From: Bradyrhizobium sp. 138
GTDB lineage: Bacteria > Pseudomonadota > Alphaproteobacteria > Rhizobiales > Xanthobacteraceae
Assembly: GCF_023074075.1 (NCBI RefSeq)
Contig: NZ_JADPKT010000081.1
Location: 1 to 64,000, forward strand
Direction: 5' to 3'
Length of the DNA: 64,000 nucleotides
The translations under genes were made by a program, and so were the position numbers. How positions within the stretch are numbered: position 1 is the first letter of the stretch; each line of letters begins with the position of its first letter. Positions 17,078 through 25,270 of this stretch are shown here, in pieces. Under the pieces are notes generated by a model. It worked only from the letters and a program-made list of their open reading frames with translations, was not told the DNA's origin and searched no databases.

Positions 17078-18388
17078 ATGCCGACTTCACGCAGGCAGCT
17101 GCTGAAGAGCTCGGCGGCTGCCGCCGCCGCACTCAGCCTCGATTGGACCAGGGCCCAGGCGCAGGCCGAGAACGTACGCATCGGCCTGATCTACGATCTC
17201 ACCGGCCCGTTCGCGGCCGGCGGCTCGGTCGCCTCTTCGGTCGGCGCACAGATCGCGATCGACCTCGTCAACGAGAAAGGCGGTATCGGCGGCAAATACA
17301 AGGTCGCGCCGGTCGCCGCGGATTCCCAGAGCAAGCCCGACGTTGCGATCAACGAGGCCGAACGCCTGATCAGCCAGGAGAAGATCGATATCCTCAACGG
17401 GGTCTATGCGAGCTCGCATGCGGTGCCGCTCGCGGCCAAGGTCGAACAGCAGAAGAAGATCCTCTGGATCACGACCGCGGTCTCGACCGCTGTGTTCAAG
17501 GACAAGAACCTGCAATACGTGTTTCGCGCGCAGATCCATTCGGATCAATACGGGCAGGCTTTCGCAAGCTTCATCACCGAGCATGCGAAGGCCAAGCTCG
17601 GCATGGAGGCAAAGGACGTCAAGGTCGCGTTGATCCACGAGGACGGCCCCTACGGCGTCGGCGTTGCCTCTGCCGATGAAGCCTATGCCAAGCAGGCCGG
17701 CATCCAGGTCGTGCTGCGCGAAGGCTATTCGGCCTCGGCGCCCGACCTCTCGGTGCTCGTCACCAAGATCAAGCGCGCCAAGGCCGACGTGATCTCGCAT
17801 GCCGGCTACAACCCCGACATCACCCTGTTCCTGCGCCAGGCCCGCGAGAGCGGATTGCGCTTCAAGATGCTGTTCGGGGCCGGCGCCGGCTACAGCCAGC
17901 TCGACAAGCTGCGCGCCACTTTCGGGGCCGACATCGACAATTTCTGCAACATCGATCCGGTGCCGGCGCAGCTGCTCGATCCCGCAAAACTCGCGCCTGG
18001 TATGGGCGAGCTGATCAAGACCATGGTCTCACGCTATCAGGCCAAGACCGGCGCCACCGACGTGCCGCCGCACTGCTCGATGGGCTTCAACCAGACCTGG
18101 GTGCTGCTCAACAACGTTCTGCCGGTCGCCAAGGAGAAGTACGGCAGCTTCGAGCCCGAGGCCATTCGCAAGGCCGCGCTCGACGTCGACATTCCCGCCG
18201 GCGGCACCATTCAGGGCTACGGCGTCAAATTCTTCCCGCCGGGCACGCCACTCTCCGGCCAGAACGAACGCTCGACGCCGGTGGTGATGCAGAACGCCGG
18301 CGAGCACATCTCGGTGGTGTGGCCGACGAATATCCGCACGCAGGATCCGGTGTTCCCGCTGCCGAAGGGCTCGACTTACGGGGCGTAG
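17078..18388 (+). CDS. ABC transporter substrate-binding protein, branched-chain amino-acid (LivK) type
   Basis: 436 aa. ATG at 17078 with GAGGGAGGA upstream. A twin-arginine-type signal (MPTSRRQLLKSSAAAAAALS, cut near AQA) precedes the type I periplasmic fold: VRIGLIYDLTGPFAAGGSVA is the typical start of lobe 1, and VALIHEDGPYGVGVASADEA the typical lobe 2 entry. Binding of amino acids, urea or aromatic/amide compounds is typical of this family. No permease or ATPase is next to it, so it must use another transporter, perhaps the liv system at 55-60 kb, whose binding protein is a clear paralogue (shared 'GYNPDITL.LRQARE.GL' and 'GTP.SGQNER'). Confidence 0.9.
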   Translation: MPTSRRQLLKSSAAAAAALSLDWTRAQAQAENVRIGLIYDLTGPFAAGGSVASSVGAQIAIDLVNEKGGIGGKYKVAPVAADSQSKPDVAINEAERLISQEKIDILNGVYASSHAVPLAAKVEQQKKILWITTAVSTAVFKDKNLQYVFRAQIHSDQYGQAFASFITEHAKAKLGMEAKDVKVALIHEDGPYGVGVASADEAYAKQAGIQVVLREGYSASAPDLSVLVTKIKRAKADVISHAGYNPDITLFLRQARESGLRFKMLFGAGAGYSQLDKLRATFGADIDNFCNIDPVPAQLLDPAKLAPGMGELIKTMVSRYQAKTGATDVPPHCSMGFNQTWVLLNNVLPVAKEKYGSFEPEAIRKAALDVDIPAGGTIQGYGVKFFPPGTPLSGQNERSTPVVMQNAGEHISVVWPTNIRTQDPVFPLPKGSTYGA

Positions 18389-18418
18389 CACAGTCGTGGC
18401 GGCGGCGAGACTGCGCTC

Positions 18419-18443
18419 CCTCGCCCCGCAATGCGGGGCGAGG
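18419..18443. terminator. Palindromic terminator-like hairpin between convergent genes
   Basis: CCTCGCCCCGCA-A-TGCGGGGCGAGG, 12-base arms around one base, between the + binding-protein gene (ends 18388) and the - oxidoreductase (ends 18468). No T-run; may be a REP-like repeat doubling as a bidirectional terminator. Confidence 0.5.
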
Positions 18444-18467
18444 TGACACTGCGGCTCCGCCGGTGCC

Positions 18468-19637
18468 CTACAACACCACCCGTCTCCCCTCCTCCGCGGC
18501 CCAATATCCCGCGTAGTTCACCTTGATCGTCTCGTAGGCCAGCGCGAGGTCGGACAGCGGCTGGCGTCCGGTTGCCACGCATTCCATGAAATCCTGGATC
18601 TCCTGCAAATAGCCCCGCGTCCATTCCTCCTCGAGGCAGACATATTGCCAACCGGTTTTGCGATCGACCTTTTCGGTGATGTAGACCGAGGCGAGCTTCT
18701 CCTCGCTGGTCTGGTAGCTCATCAGATGCGTGTTGGGGGTGATGTTGGCGAACAGCGAGCCGCCGGACGTGTAGGTCTCGATCAAATTGCGCACGCCGCC
18801 CATGATCATGTCGCCGGAGAACACGGTCGCCTTGGTGCCGTCGGAGAAGGTGGCGGTGAGTGTGCCCCAATCCTCGACATCGACCGGATTGGCCTTGATA
18901 TAGGTGCGCTCCTCGGGCTTGAGGCCGGCGGTGACATTGCCGACGTCGCAGGTGACGCTGGCAACGCGGATGGTCTCGCCGCGCGTCTTGGCCTCGACCT
19001 GCTTCAGATACAGCACCGCCGAGAGCGGATGACAGCCCATGCGGATCAGCGAGCCGCCGCCGGTCATCGCCCATTGCGCGGCATGGGCCGCATGCGAGCC
19101 GGAATGGCTCTCCTCGCCCTTCATGAACAGGATTTTGTCCTTCGTCGCCCTGATGATCTCGGCGGTCTTGGTCACCGCGGGCGCGTAGACCCAGTCCTCG
19201 GCATACATGAAGAGCTTTCCGGTGCGCTCGATTGCAGCCCGCGTCGCGTCCATTTCTTCCAGCACGCGCTCATACATCAGCGCTTTCGGCACGCGCTTGC
19301 CGATCGGCACCTGATCACCGTCGCGGCCGAAATAACCGGCGAACGGCTTTTCGCAGATCACATGCTTGCCGGCCCGCATCGCCGCGACGATCATCTCCGC
19401 ATGAAGATTGGGCGGCGTGCAGATGTCGACGACGTCGAGCTCGCGGTCCGCGATCAGCTCGGGAAAGCTGCGAAAGACGCGCGGGATGCCATGGCGATCG
19501 GCGAATGCGACGACGTGATCGCCGCGCGCAGCGACCGCGGCGACCTCGACGTCGAGGCCATAGACGCGCCGGAACGCATACATGTGCAGCTCCGACACGA
19601 AGCCGCAGCCGACGAGTCCGACCCTGATTTTTGCCAT
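18468..19637 (-). CDS. Gfo/Idh/MocA family NAD(P)-dependent oxidoreductase
   Basis: 389 aa from ATG 19637 (GAGGGG upstream; the frame extends to 19667 without one). N-terminal Rossmann domain with IRVGLVGCGFVSELHMYAF (G-x-G-x-x-x dinucleotide motif) and VVDICTPPNLHAEM. The family signature AGKHVICEKPFAGYFG carries the conserved E-K-P of the active site at about residue 105-110. The C-terminal alpha/beta substrate domain follows. Members oxidise or reduce sugars, inositols or related alcohols. The insertion GRDGDQVPIGKRVPK after EKP is longer than in many relatives. Substrate unknown; adjacent genes give no firm clue. Confidence 0.9.
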   Translation of the reverse strand: MAKIRVGLVGCGFVSELHMYAFRRVYGLDVEVAAVAARGDHVVAFADRHGIPRVFRSFPELIADRELDVVDICTPPNLHAEMIVAAMRAGKHVICEKPFAGYFGRDGDQVPIGKRVPKALMYERVLEEMDATRAAIERTGKLFMYAEDWVYAPAVTKTAEIIRATKDKILFMKGEESHSGSHAAHAAQWAMTGGGSLIRMGCHPLSAVLYLKQVEAKTRGETIRVASVTCDVGNVTAGLKPEERTYIKANPVDVEDWGTLTATFSDGTKATVFSGDMIMGGVRNLIETYTSGGSLFANITPNTHLMSYQTSEEKLASVYITEKVDRKTGWQYVCLEEEWTRGYLQEIQDFMECVATGRQPLSDLALAYETIKVNYAGYWAAEEGRRVVL

Positions 19638-19685
19638 AGCGCCCCTCACCCTCGATTTGGGCGGCACTATAGCGTGCTGGCGGTG

Positions 19686-20012
19686 CTAATCCACGGAGAC
19701 TCGCACCACGCCGGCGCTCATCATGCCAAGTGCGCGGGCGGCCGGCACCGAGAGATCGACGATCCGGCCACGAATGAAGGGGCCGCGATCATTGACGCGG
19801 CACTGGATCGAACGGCTGCCATAGGACACCCTGAGCACGCTGCCGAACGGACGCGTCCGGTGCGCGCAGGTCAACTCGCCGCCTTTGCCGGCTTTGCCAT
19901 AGCCGTAATAAGAGGCAAGCCCGCTTTCGGCGTGAGCAACGGAAAATGCAGAAAGCGAAAAACTGGCAAGTGAACTGGCAAGAAAGAACAATAGCGTCGG
20001 CTGCGCTCGCAC
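19686..20012 (-). CDS. RlpA-like septal ring protein (double-psi beta-barrel)
   Basis: 108 aa from GTG 20012, chosen because CGGGAGCG lies seven bases upstream and the next residues form a signal peptide (VRAQPTLLFFLASSLASFSL, ending AHA). The mature protein is a single DPBB domain with the RlpA motifs GLASYYGYGKAGKGGELTCA, RPFGSVLRVSYGSRSI and CRVNDRGPFIRGRIVDLS. RlpA proteins bind or cleave denuded peptidoglycan glycan strands. No lipobox and no SPOR domain, unlike E. coli RlpA. A second RlpA-like gene lies at 46708. An isolated gene 48 bp from the oxidoreductase start. Confidence 0.88.
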   Translation of the reverse strand: MRAQPTLLFFLASSLASFSLSAFSVAHAESGLASYYGYGKAGKGGELTCAHRTRPFGSVLRVSYGSRSIQCRVNDRGPFIRGRIVDLSVPAARALGMMSAGVVRVSVD

Positions 20013-20077
20013 GGCACCGCTCCCGGTTCTCCCGCCCGGTGCTGCAAACGTCGGCTTGTTCCCCAAAGTTCCGGGAA

Positions 20078-20102
20078 CACTGCCGGGCAATGCCCGGCAG
20101 TG
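20078..20102. repeat. Perfect 25-bp palindrome upstream of the RlpA-like gene
   Basis: CACTGCCGGGCA-A-TGCCCGGCAGTG, 12-base arms. Lies between the end of the 20116 gene and the RlpA-like start, both on the minus strand. Could be a terminator stem, an operator or a REP-like element; no T-run follows. Confidence 0.55.
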
Positions 20103-20115
20103 CTATCACACTTTG

Positions 20116-20961
20116 TTACTGTCTATGAAACACCAGTGTGCGCACCTCGATGCTTTCCCGCGGCGCGGCATCCTGCGGCGTGGTCGGATCGACGAACGCC
20201 GTGTGCGGCCCGAAGCGGGTGCGGCCGTCGGTTGCGGAATCATAGCATTTGAGCAGCAGCGCCTCGTCCGGCGTCATTTCAGGGAAATAGAACCAGCGAT
20301 GATTCGGATTGTACTTCACCGAATAGGTCTCACCGCTTCGGTTGGGATAGATCAGATCGGAGGCGACGAGATCATCCGGCGCGACCGTGGTGCCGTCGGC
20401 CATCGCCAGCGGTGAATCGCGCAAGGGGCCGCGGATCGGTCGCCACAGATTGATCACCTGCACGCGGCCCTTCAGCAACTGCTCGGCTTCGTCAGGCAGA
20501 TGCTCGCGCACGCGATTGGCGCCGGAGATTGCGGTCTGGTCGACATGGACGCGGGTTGCCGGCTGGCGCGGGCCGCCGCCGCGGGTATCCGGCGCACCTT
20601 CGACGCGCTTACGCACGGTGTGGTCGAAGATGACGACGCGATCGGCCTGCAGCGTCGCGCGCAGGAACGCCTCGACGGCGGGATAGTACACGGCCCTCAC
20701 CTCATCGTCGTCATAGAAGTCCTTCACCCGGGTCGGATGGCGCACCAGCGCAAAGCCCTCGCGGTCGAGCGAGAGGTCTTGCGCGATCAACCGCGCATCG
20801 AAGATCGGAACCTGATGCGGCTCGGCCAGCGCCGTGCTCTTCGGCTCGCCCGGCGGCGGATCGAAGGCGTAGGTGCGCGGCTTGCCCGTAACAGGCGCGA
20901 GATAGTTGAGCTCGGCAGTGACGAAGGGAAGCGATTCGATTTTTGTTTCTTGCAGGCCCAT
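20116..20961 (-). CDS. CmcJ/NvfI-family oxygenase-like protein
   Basis: 281 aa from ATG 20961 with GGGAG upstream; the open frame reaches 21093 but has no binding site there. The protein (MGLQETKIESLPFVTAELNY) resembles the CmcJ/NvfI family of non-haem iron, 2-oxoglutarate-type enzymes. A His-x-Asp pair in RVHVDQTAISGANRV and a later His in RFGPHTAFVDPTTP, with Arg in APRESIEVRTLVFH, fit a 2-His-1-carboxylate iron site and an oxoglutarate-binding Arg. CmcJ is known from cephamycin biosynthesis and NvfI makes an endoperoxide, but most bacterial members have no assigned substrate. It follows the organosulfur cluster 198 bp downstream and may belong to it. Confidence 0.75.
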   Translation of the reverse strand: MGLQETKIESLPFVTAELNYLAPVTGKPRTYAFDPPPGEPKSTALAEPHQVPIFDARLIAQDLSLDREGFALVRHPTRVKDFYDDDEVRAVYYPAVEAFLRATLQADRVVIFDHTVRKRVEGAPDTRGGGPRQPATRVHVDQTAISGANRVREHLPDEAEQLLKGRVQVINLWRPIRGPLRDSPLAMADGTTVAPDDLVASDLIYPNRSGETYSVKYNPNHRWFYFPEMTPDEALLLKCYDSATDGRTRFGPHTAFVDPTTPQDAAPRESIEVRTLVFHRQ

Positions 20962-21159
20962 GGCCGGTCTCCCGATGTGGTCGTCGGATTGATTTTTGAG
21001 GGACTGCGGCGCGGCGCAAGGGAGGCGGTGCAAATAGCAATGGGGATGTCGCGGAGTGCAGGAAATGCAGAACGAATGTTTTGGAGATGGCAATCGGGTT
21101 GACAGCGTTCTTCTCGCCTCACGGATGCTTGAGGTATCCGTGAGGCCTCGTGTCCTGGA

Positions 21160-22260
21160 TCACTCCGCAGCCTCGCCGCGGGCGACCTGGCGCTTGGCGA
21201 CCAGCTCGCGCGTCAGCGGGATCAGCTCGCGGCCATATTCGATCGCATCGATCAGGGGGTCGAAGCCGCGGATCAGGAAATGGCTGATGCCGAGGTCGTA
21301 ATAGTCGCCGAAGACTTCGGCGACCTGCTCGGGTGTGCCGACCAGTGCGGTGGTGTTGCTGTTGGCGCCGGTGAGCTTGGCGATCTCGGTCCAGAGCCGC
21401 TTGTCGATGCGGCTGCCCTGGTCGGCGAGCGCGAGCAGGCGCCGTGCACCGGCGGTGGCGTGGCCGTCCGCGGGCCTGCGATAGCCGGTCTTGTCCTGCA
21501 GTGCGGTGGCCCTCGCCAGAATCTCCTCGGCCTTCTCCCAGGCCTGCTTCTCCGTCGGCGCAATGATCGGCCGCACCGACAGGCTGAAGCGCGGCGTCGG
21601 TCGCCCCTGGCGAACCGCCGCATTGTGAACGCGCGAGGTGACGTCGCGCACCTGCGCGTAGGATTCCCCCCACAGCGCAAAGGTGTCGGCGTGCTTGCCG
21701 GCGACGTCGATCGCCGCCTCCGAGGCGCCCCCAAAGTAAACCCGGATGCCGTCGGGGCGATACGGCTTCACCTGCGAGAACGCGTTCTCGACCTGATAGT
21801 ACCTGCCTTTGTAGCTGAACGGCTTGTCGCTGCTCCATTCCAGCTTGAGCACATCGAGGAATTCGGAGGTGCGGGCGTAACGCTCGTCCTTGTCGTCGAG
21901 CGTGTTGCCGTCCTGCCTGAGCTCGGTGGCATTGCCGCCGGTGATGACGTGCAGCGCGACCCTGCCGCGCGAAAATTGATCGAGCACGGCGAACTGGCGC
22001 GCCAGCAGCGTCGGGGCGGTGAAGCCGGGCCGCTGCGCGATCAGCACGTTGAGGCGGGAGGTCGTGTTGAGGATGTGCTGGGCAACTTGCAGCGCGTCCG
22101 GCGAGGTCGAATGAAACGCCAGCAGCGCGCGATCGAAGCCGGCATTCTCATGCGCCTTCGCTACCGTCTCGATGTGGATCGGGTTCAGGACGGGCCCCTC
22201 GCGAACGACGGTTTCGGACGAATTGTTGTTGCTGATGAAGCCGATGAACTCGATCGACAT
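21160..22260 (-). CDS. LLM-class flavin-dependent monooxygenase (SsuD/SfnG-like)
   Basis: 366 aa, ATG at 22260 (AGGGAGA upstream). Luciferase-like TIM barrel with the alkanesulfonate monooxygenase-type features AFHSTSPDALQVAQHI, LIAQRPGFTAPTLLARQFAV, SRGRVALHVITGGNATELRQ and YFGGASEAAI. These enzymes use reduced FMN and oxygen to cleave C-S bonds of alkanesulfonates or sulfones, releasing sulfite. It is the last gene of a tight five-gene operon with a sulfonate-type ABC transporter and an acyl-CoA-dehydrogenase-like flavoprotein, which supports a role in organosulfur use. No NAD(P)H:FMN reductase (SsuE) is visible nearby, so FMNH2 must come from elsewhere. Confidence 0.9.
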   Translation of the reverse strand: MSIEFIGFISNNNSSETVVREGPVLNPIHIETVAKAHENAGFDRALLAFHSTSPDALQVAQHILNTTSRLNVLIAQRPGFTAPTLLARQFAVLDQFSRGRVALHVITGGNATELRQDGNTLDDKDERYARTSEFLDVLKLEWSSDKPFSYKGRYYQVENAFSQVKPYRPDGIRVYFGGASEAAIDVAGKHADTFALWGESYAQVRDVTSRVHNAAVRQGRPTPRFSLSVRPIIAPTEKQAWEKAEEILARATALQDKTGYRRPADGHATAGARRLLALADQGSRIDKRLWTEIAKLTGANSNTTALVGTPEQVAEVFGDYYDLGISHFLIRGFDPLIDAIEYGRELIPLTRELVAKRQVARGEAAE

Positions 22261-22290
22261 GATCGTCTCCCTGATTGTTTTCCGGAAAAG

Positions 22291-23463
22291 CTAGAGGCCC
22301 AATGCGGCGCGGCCGAGGCCGATGCGCGTGGAATCGTCCTGCGGCGTGTGCACGCGGCCGCACAGCACGTCGCGATAGTGCCGCTCCAGCGGATTGGCAC
22401 GGGACAGGCCGTGATTGCCGGTGAGCGACAGCGCATCCTCCACCGCGGCAACGGCGTTGTTGGTCACGGTGAGCTTGAGGGCGCTGGACTCGCTCGCGGA
22501 GAGTTGCACGCCGTCATCGAAATCACGCGCAAACGTGTCGATCAGCCGCGCATTGACTGCGAGCCGCGCCTCGATGGCACCGAGGATCTCCTGCGCCCGC
22601 GGCAGGCTCGCCAGCGGCGCGCCGAGGCTGGCGGGAACGCGCTGCTCCAGGAACGAGATCAGCCAGTCACGCGCGGCGCGGGCGACGCCGTCATAGATCG
22701 CAGCGACGAACACCGTGTGGATGGTCGCCTGCGTGACGTCGGGCGTGCGCCAGTCCGCGGGCTTGCGCAGGTCGATCTCGGCATCGAGCGGGATCACGAC
22801 GTCTTCGAAGATCACGTCGTGGCTGCCGCTGGCGCGCAGGCCGTGATGGTCCCAGGTCTCGATGATGCGCGTGCCCGGCAGACCTGCGGGCACCAGGAAC
22901 TGACCGACGCGCGGCTCGGCCTCATCCGTCCGTGCCCAGACCAGATACCATGTCAGGATCGGCGAGCCCGTCGAATAGATCTTGTGACCGGAGAGGCGCC
23001 AGCCGGTCTCGGTGCGCCGCGCGATCGTCGCCGGCAGGCCACCGCGCGCGGGCGAACCGAGCTCCGGCTCGACGCGCAGCGCATTGACGAGCGCGACGCC
23101 CTCGACGCTCTCGCGCGCGAGCTTGCGCGACAGCCGCGCCGGCCAGGTCGGGCTGCGCGCGATCACGAGATGATTGATGGTGTGCATCGACAGCACCAGC
23201 GCCGTCGACGGATCGGCCTTGCCGACGATGCCGATGACGCGCGCGGAATATCTTGCGCCCGCCCCTGCACCGCCATGGATGGCCGGCACCGTCAGCGATA
23301 ACAGGCCGGCCTCGGAGAGCTCGCGAAAGTTCTCGAACGGAAAGCTGCCGGTGCGGTCATGCTCGGCCGCGCGCGCGGCAAAGCCCGTCGCCAGCGCCTC
23401 GGCGCGCGCGATGAAATCAGGCTCGCTGTGGGGCGTCCGCCCTTTGGCTACAGAAGTTACCAT
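22291..23463 (-). CDS. Acyl-CoA-dehydrogenase-fold flavoprotein (SfnB/DszC-like)
   Basis: 390 aa. Its ATG overlaps the stop of the upstream ATPase gene (ATGGTAA), so translation is coupled. Three ACAD regions are present: helical N-domain (FRELSEAGLLSLTVPAIHGG), beta domain with the flavin-contact segment (GWRLSGHKIYSTGSPILTWY), and C-terminal helical bundle (ALSLTGNHGLSRANPLERHY). The C-terminal type and context match SfnB/DszC-like members, which act as FMN-dependent monooxygenases on sulfur compounds rather than fatty-acyl-CoA. No evident catalytic Glu of true acyl-CoA dehydrogenases was located. Role in sulfone or sulfonate oxidation is inference. Confidence 0.85.
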   Translation of the reverse strand: MVTSVAKGRTPHSEPDFIARAEALATGFAARAAEHDRTGSFPFENFRELSEAGLLSLTVPAIHGGAGAGARYSARVIGIVGKADPSTALVLSMHTINHLVIARSPTWPARLSRKLARESVEGVALVNALRVEPELGSPARGGLPATIARRTETGWRLSGHKIYSTGSPILTWYLVWARTDEAEPRVGQFLVPAGLPGTRIIETWDHHGLRASGSHDVIFEDVVIPLDAEIDLRKPADWRTPDVTQATIHTVFVAAIYDGVARAARDWLISFLEQRVPASLGAPLASLPRAQEILGAIEARLAVNARLIDTFARDFDDGVQLSASESSALKLTVTNNAVAAVEDALSLTGNHGLSRANPLERHYRDVLCGRVHTPQDDSTRIGLGRAALGL

Positions 23464-24254
23464 GTGGCATCCAATCCCAGCAGACCGAGAATCTGACGGC
23501 GCAAATCAGCGAGATAAGGATCGCCGCGATGCCGTGGATAGGGCCGGTCGACGCGGATGTCGGCCTTCACCCGGGCCGGGCGATCGCTGAAGACGATGAC
23601 GCGGTTGGCGAGCACCAGCGCCTCCTCGGCGTCGTGCGTCACCAGCAGCGTGGTGAAGCCCTTGCGCTGCCAGAGTGCGACGAGCTCGGCCTGCATGGTG
23701 ATGCGGGTCAGCGAGTCCAGTTTTCCGAGCGGCTCGTCAAGGATCAGGATCTTGGGATCGTTGACCAGCGCCCGAGCCAGCGCAACGCGCTGCGCCATGC
23801 CGCCCGAGAGCTGGTGCGGATAGGCGTTGCGAAACGACGATAGGCCGACCAGATCGAGCGCGGCATCGACGCGGTGACGCTGGCTCTTCAAAATGCCCTG
23901 GGCCTCGAGGCCCAGGGCGACGTTGTCCCAGACCGACCGCCAGGGAAACAGGGTCGGATCCTGGAACACGACGACGCGCGATGGATGCGGACTTCTGATG
24001 CGCTCCTCGTCTTCCCGCAGCCTTCCCGCCTTGGGCTTGTCGAGGCCGGCGACCAGCCGCAGCAGGGTCGACTTGCCGCAGCCGGAGGGCCCGAGCAGCG
24101 CGACGAATTCACCCGGCTCGACGGAGATGCTGACATCGCTGAGCACCGCCAGCTCGGTGCCGTCGATGTCGAAGGCGTGGCTGACCTGCTCGATGTCGAG
24201 CGCGGCGCCGGCGGCAGAATGTGCGACCGCTTCGGCAAGAGCGGTGGCTACCAT
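23457..24254 (-). CDS. ABC transporter ATPase, SsuB/TauB type
   Basis: 265 aa from ATG 24254, overlapping the permease stop by 7 bases. Contains Walker A GPSGCGKST (about residue 54-62), Q-loop FQDPTLFPW, signature LSGGMAQRVALARAL, Walker B ILILDEPLGKLD and switch His in LLVTHDAEEALVLA. The closest pattern is the nitrate/sulfonate/taurine group. It energises import through the permease at 24248. The frame stays open upstream across the permease, but that extension is out of context. Confidence 0.93.
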   Translation of the reverse strand: MVATALAEAVAHSAAGAALDIEQVSHAFDIDGTELAVLSDVSISVEPGEFVALLGPSGCGKSTLLRLVAGLDKPKAGRLREDEERIRSPHPSRVVVFQDPTLFPWRSVWDNVALGLEAQGILKSQRHRVDAALDLVGLSSFRNAYPHQLSGGMAQRVALARALVNDPKILILDEPLGKLDSLTRITMQAELVALWQRKGFTTLLVTHDAEEALVLANRVIVFSDRPARVKADIRVDRPYPRHRGDPYLADLRRQILGLLGLDATW

Positions 24255-25270
24255 TTCACAGTCCCCTTCTGCCAGACCAGTAGCCGGTCGCGGATCGCAA
24301 ACAGCAGCGTGATCGCCCCGGAGCAGAGCAGCGACATCACGATCAGCGCCGCATACATGTTGGCGTAGGCGGCCCAGCCCTGCGCCCATTGCAGGTACCA
24401 GCCGAGCCCCGCCTTGACGCCGATCATCTCGGCGACGACGAGCACGGCGAAGGACGAGCCCAGCCCCATGAACAGGCCGACGAAGACGTGCGGCAATGCT
24501 GCGGGGATCGCGACCTTCAGCACCAGGAAGGACGGCTTGGCGCCCAGCGTGCGCGCGACGTCGTAATAGGCGTTGCTGACGCTCGTGACGCCCGACCAGG
24601 TCAGCACCGTGACCGGAAAGCCGGTCGCCAGCGCGATCAGGAAGGTCGAGGCGCTCCAGCTCGACGGGAAGGTGAAGAACGCGATCGGCAGCCAGGCGGT
24701 CGCCGGCAGCGGGCCGATGAAGCGCAGCACCGGATGCACCCAATAGCCGACCGCGCGCGACCAGCCGATCGAGACGCCGGTCAGGAAGCCGACCGTGGCT
24801 CCGATCAGATAGCCGCCGAGCTGAAGCTTGACCGAGGCGAACACGCTGTCGAGCAGCTTTGGCAGATCGTCGGTATAGACCTCGATGATCGCTTGAGGCG
24901 GCGGAAAGAACGGCAGCGGCAGCCAGGCGAATTTTGCGGTCGCAATCTCCCACACGGTCAGGAACGCGCCGAGCGCGAGGAGCCAGGGCGCGCGCGTGTG
25001 CAATGCCTTGCCGGCCGATCCCAGATAATCGGCGCCGACGGTGCCGAACAGTGCGATCGCCGCAATGACGAAGGCAGCAATGCCGAGCGAATGCGTGCGC
25101 GTCCAGTCGCCGACATCCTGCCACCACAGGCAGGACAGGCCCAACGCGATCCAGGCGATGCTGGCAAGCACGCCGACGCCGGACTCCCGGATCCAGGTTG
25201 CAAGCAGTGGCGCCCGTGAAAGACGCGGCGCGCCGGAGGCGAGGCCGTCAGACAGCGAATACGTCGACAT
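24248..25270 (-). CDS. ABC transporter permease, SsuC/TauC type
   Basis: 340 aa from ATG 25270 (GGAG seven bases upstream), overlapping the 3' end of the binding-protein gene by 23 bases. About seven to eight membrane helices; the BPD_transp_1 core begins near residue 130. The EAA-like loop that contacts the ATPase is VARTLGAKPSFLVLKVAIPA followed by ALPHVFVGLFMGLG. It is longer than usual SsuC (~260 aa) because of an N-terminal extension with two additional helices (GVLASIAWIALGLSCLWW and AAFVIAAIALFGTVGA). Product of a sulfonate-type importer operon. Confidence 0.92.
   Translation of the reverse strand: MSTYSLSDGLASGAPRLSRAPLLATWIRESGVGVLASIAWIALGLSCLWWQDVGDWTRTHSLGIAAFVIAAIALFGTVGADYLGSAGKALHTRAPWLLALGAFLTVWEIATAKFAWLPLPFFPPPQAIIEVYTDDLPKLLDSVFASVKLQLGGYLIGATVGFLTGVSIGWSRAVGYWVHPVLRFIGPLPATAWLPIAFFTFPSSWSASTFLIALATGFPVTVLTWSGVTSVSNAYYDVARTLGAKPSFLVLKVAIPAALPHVFVGLFMGLGSSFAVLVVAEMIGVKAGLGWYLQWAQGWAAYANMYAALIVMSLLCSGAITLLFAIRDRLLVWQKGTVKW

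Noticed and set aside
21280..23301. Long + strand open frame of about 673 codons
   Set aside because: Antisense shadow of the LLM monooxygenase and ACAD-like genes.
24255..25127. N-terminal extension of the SsuB-like ATPase through the permease
   Set aside because: Same situation: the ATPase starts properly at 24254, overlapping the permease stop.
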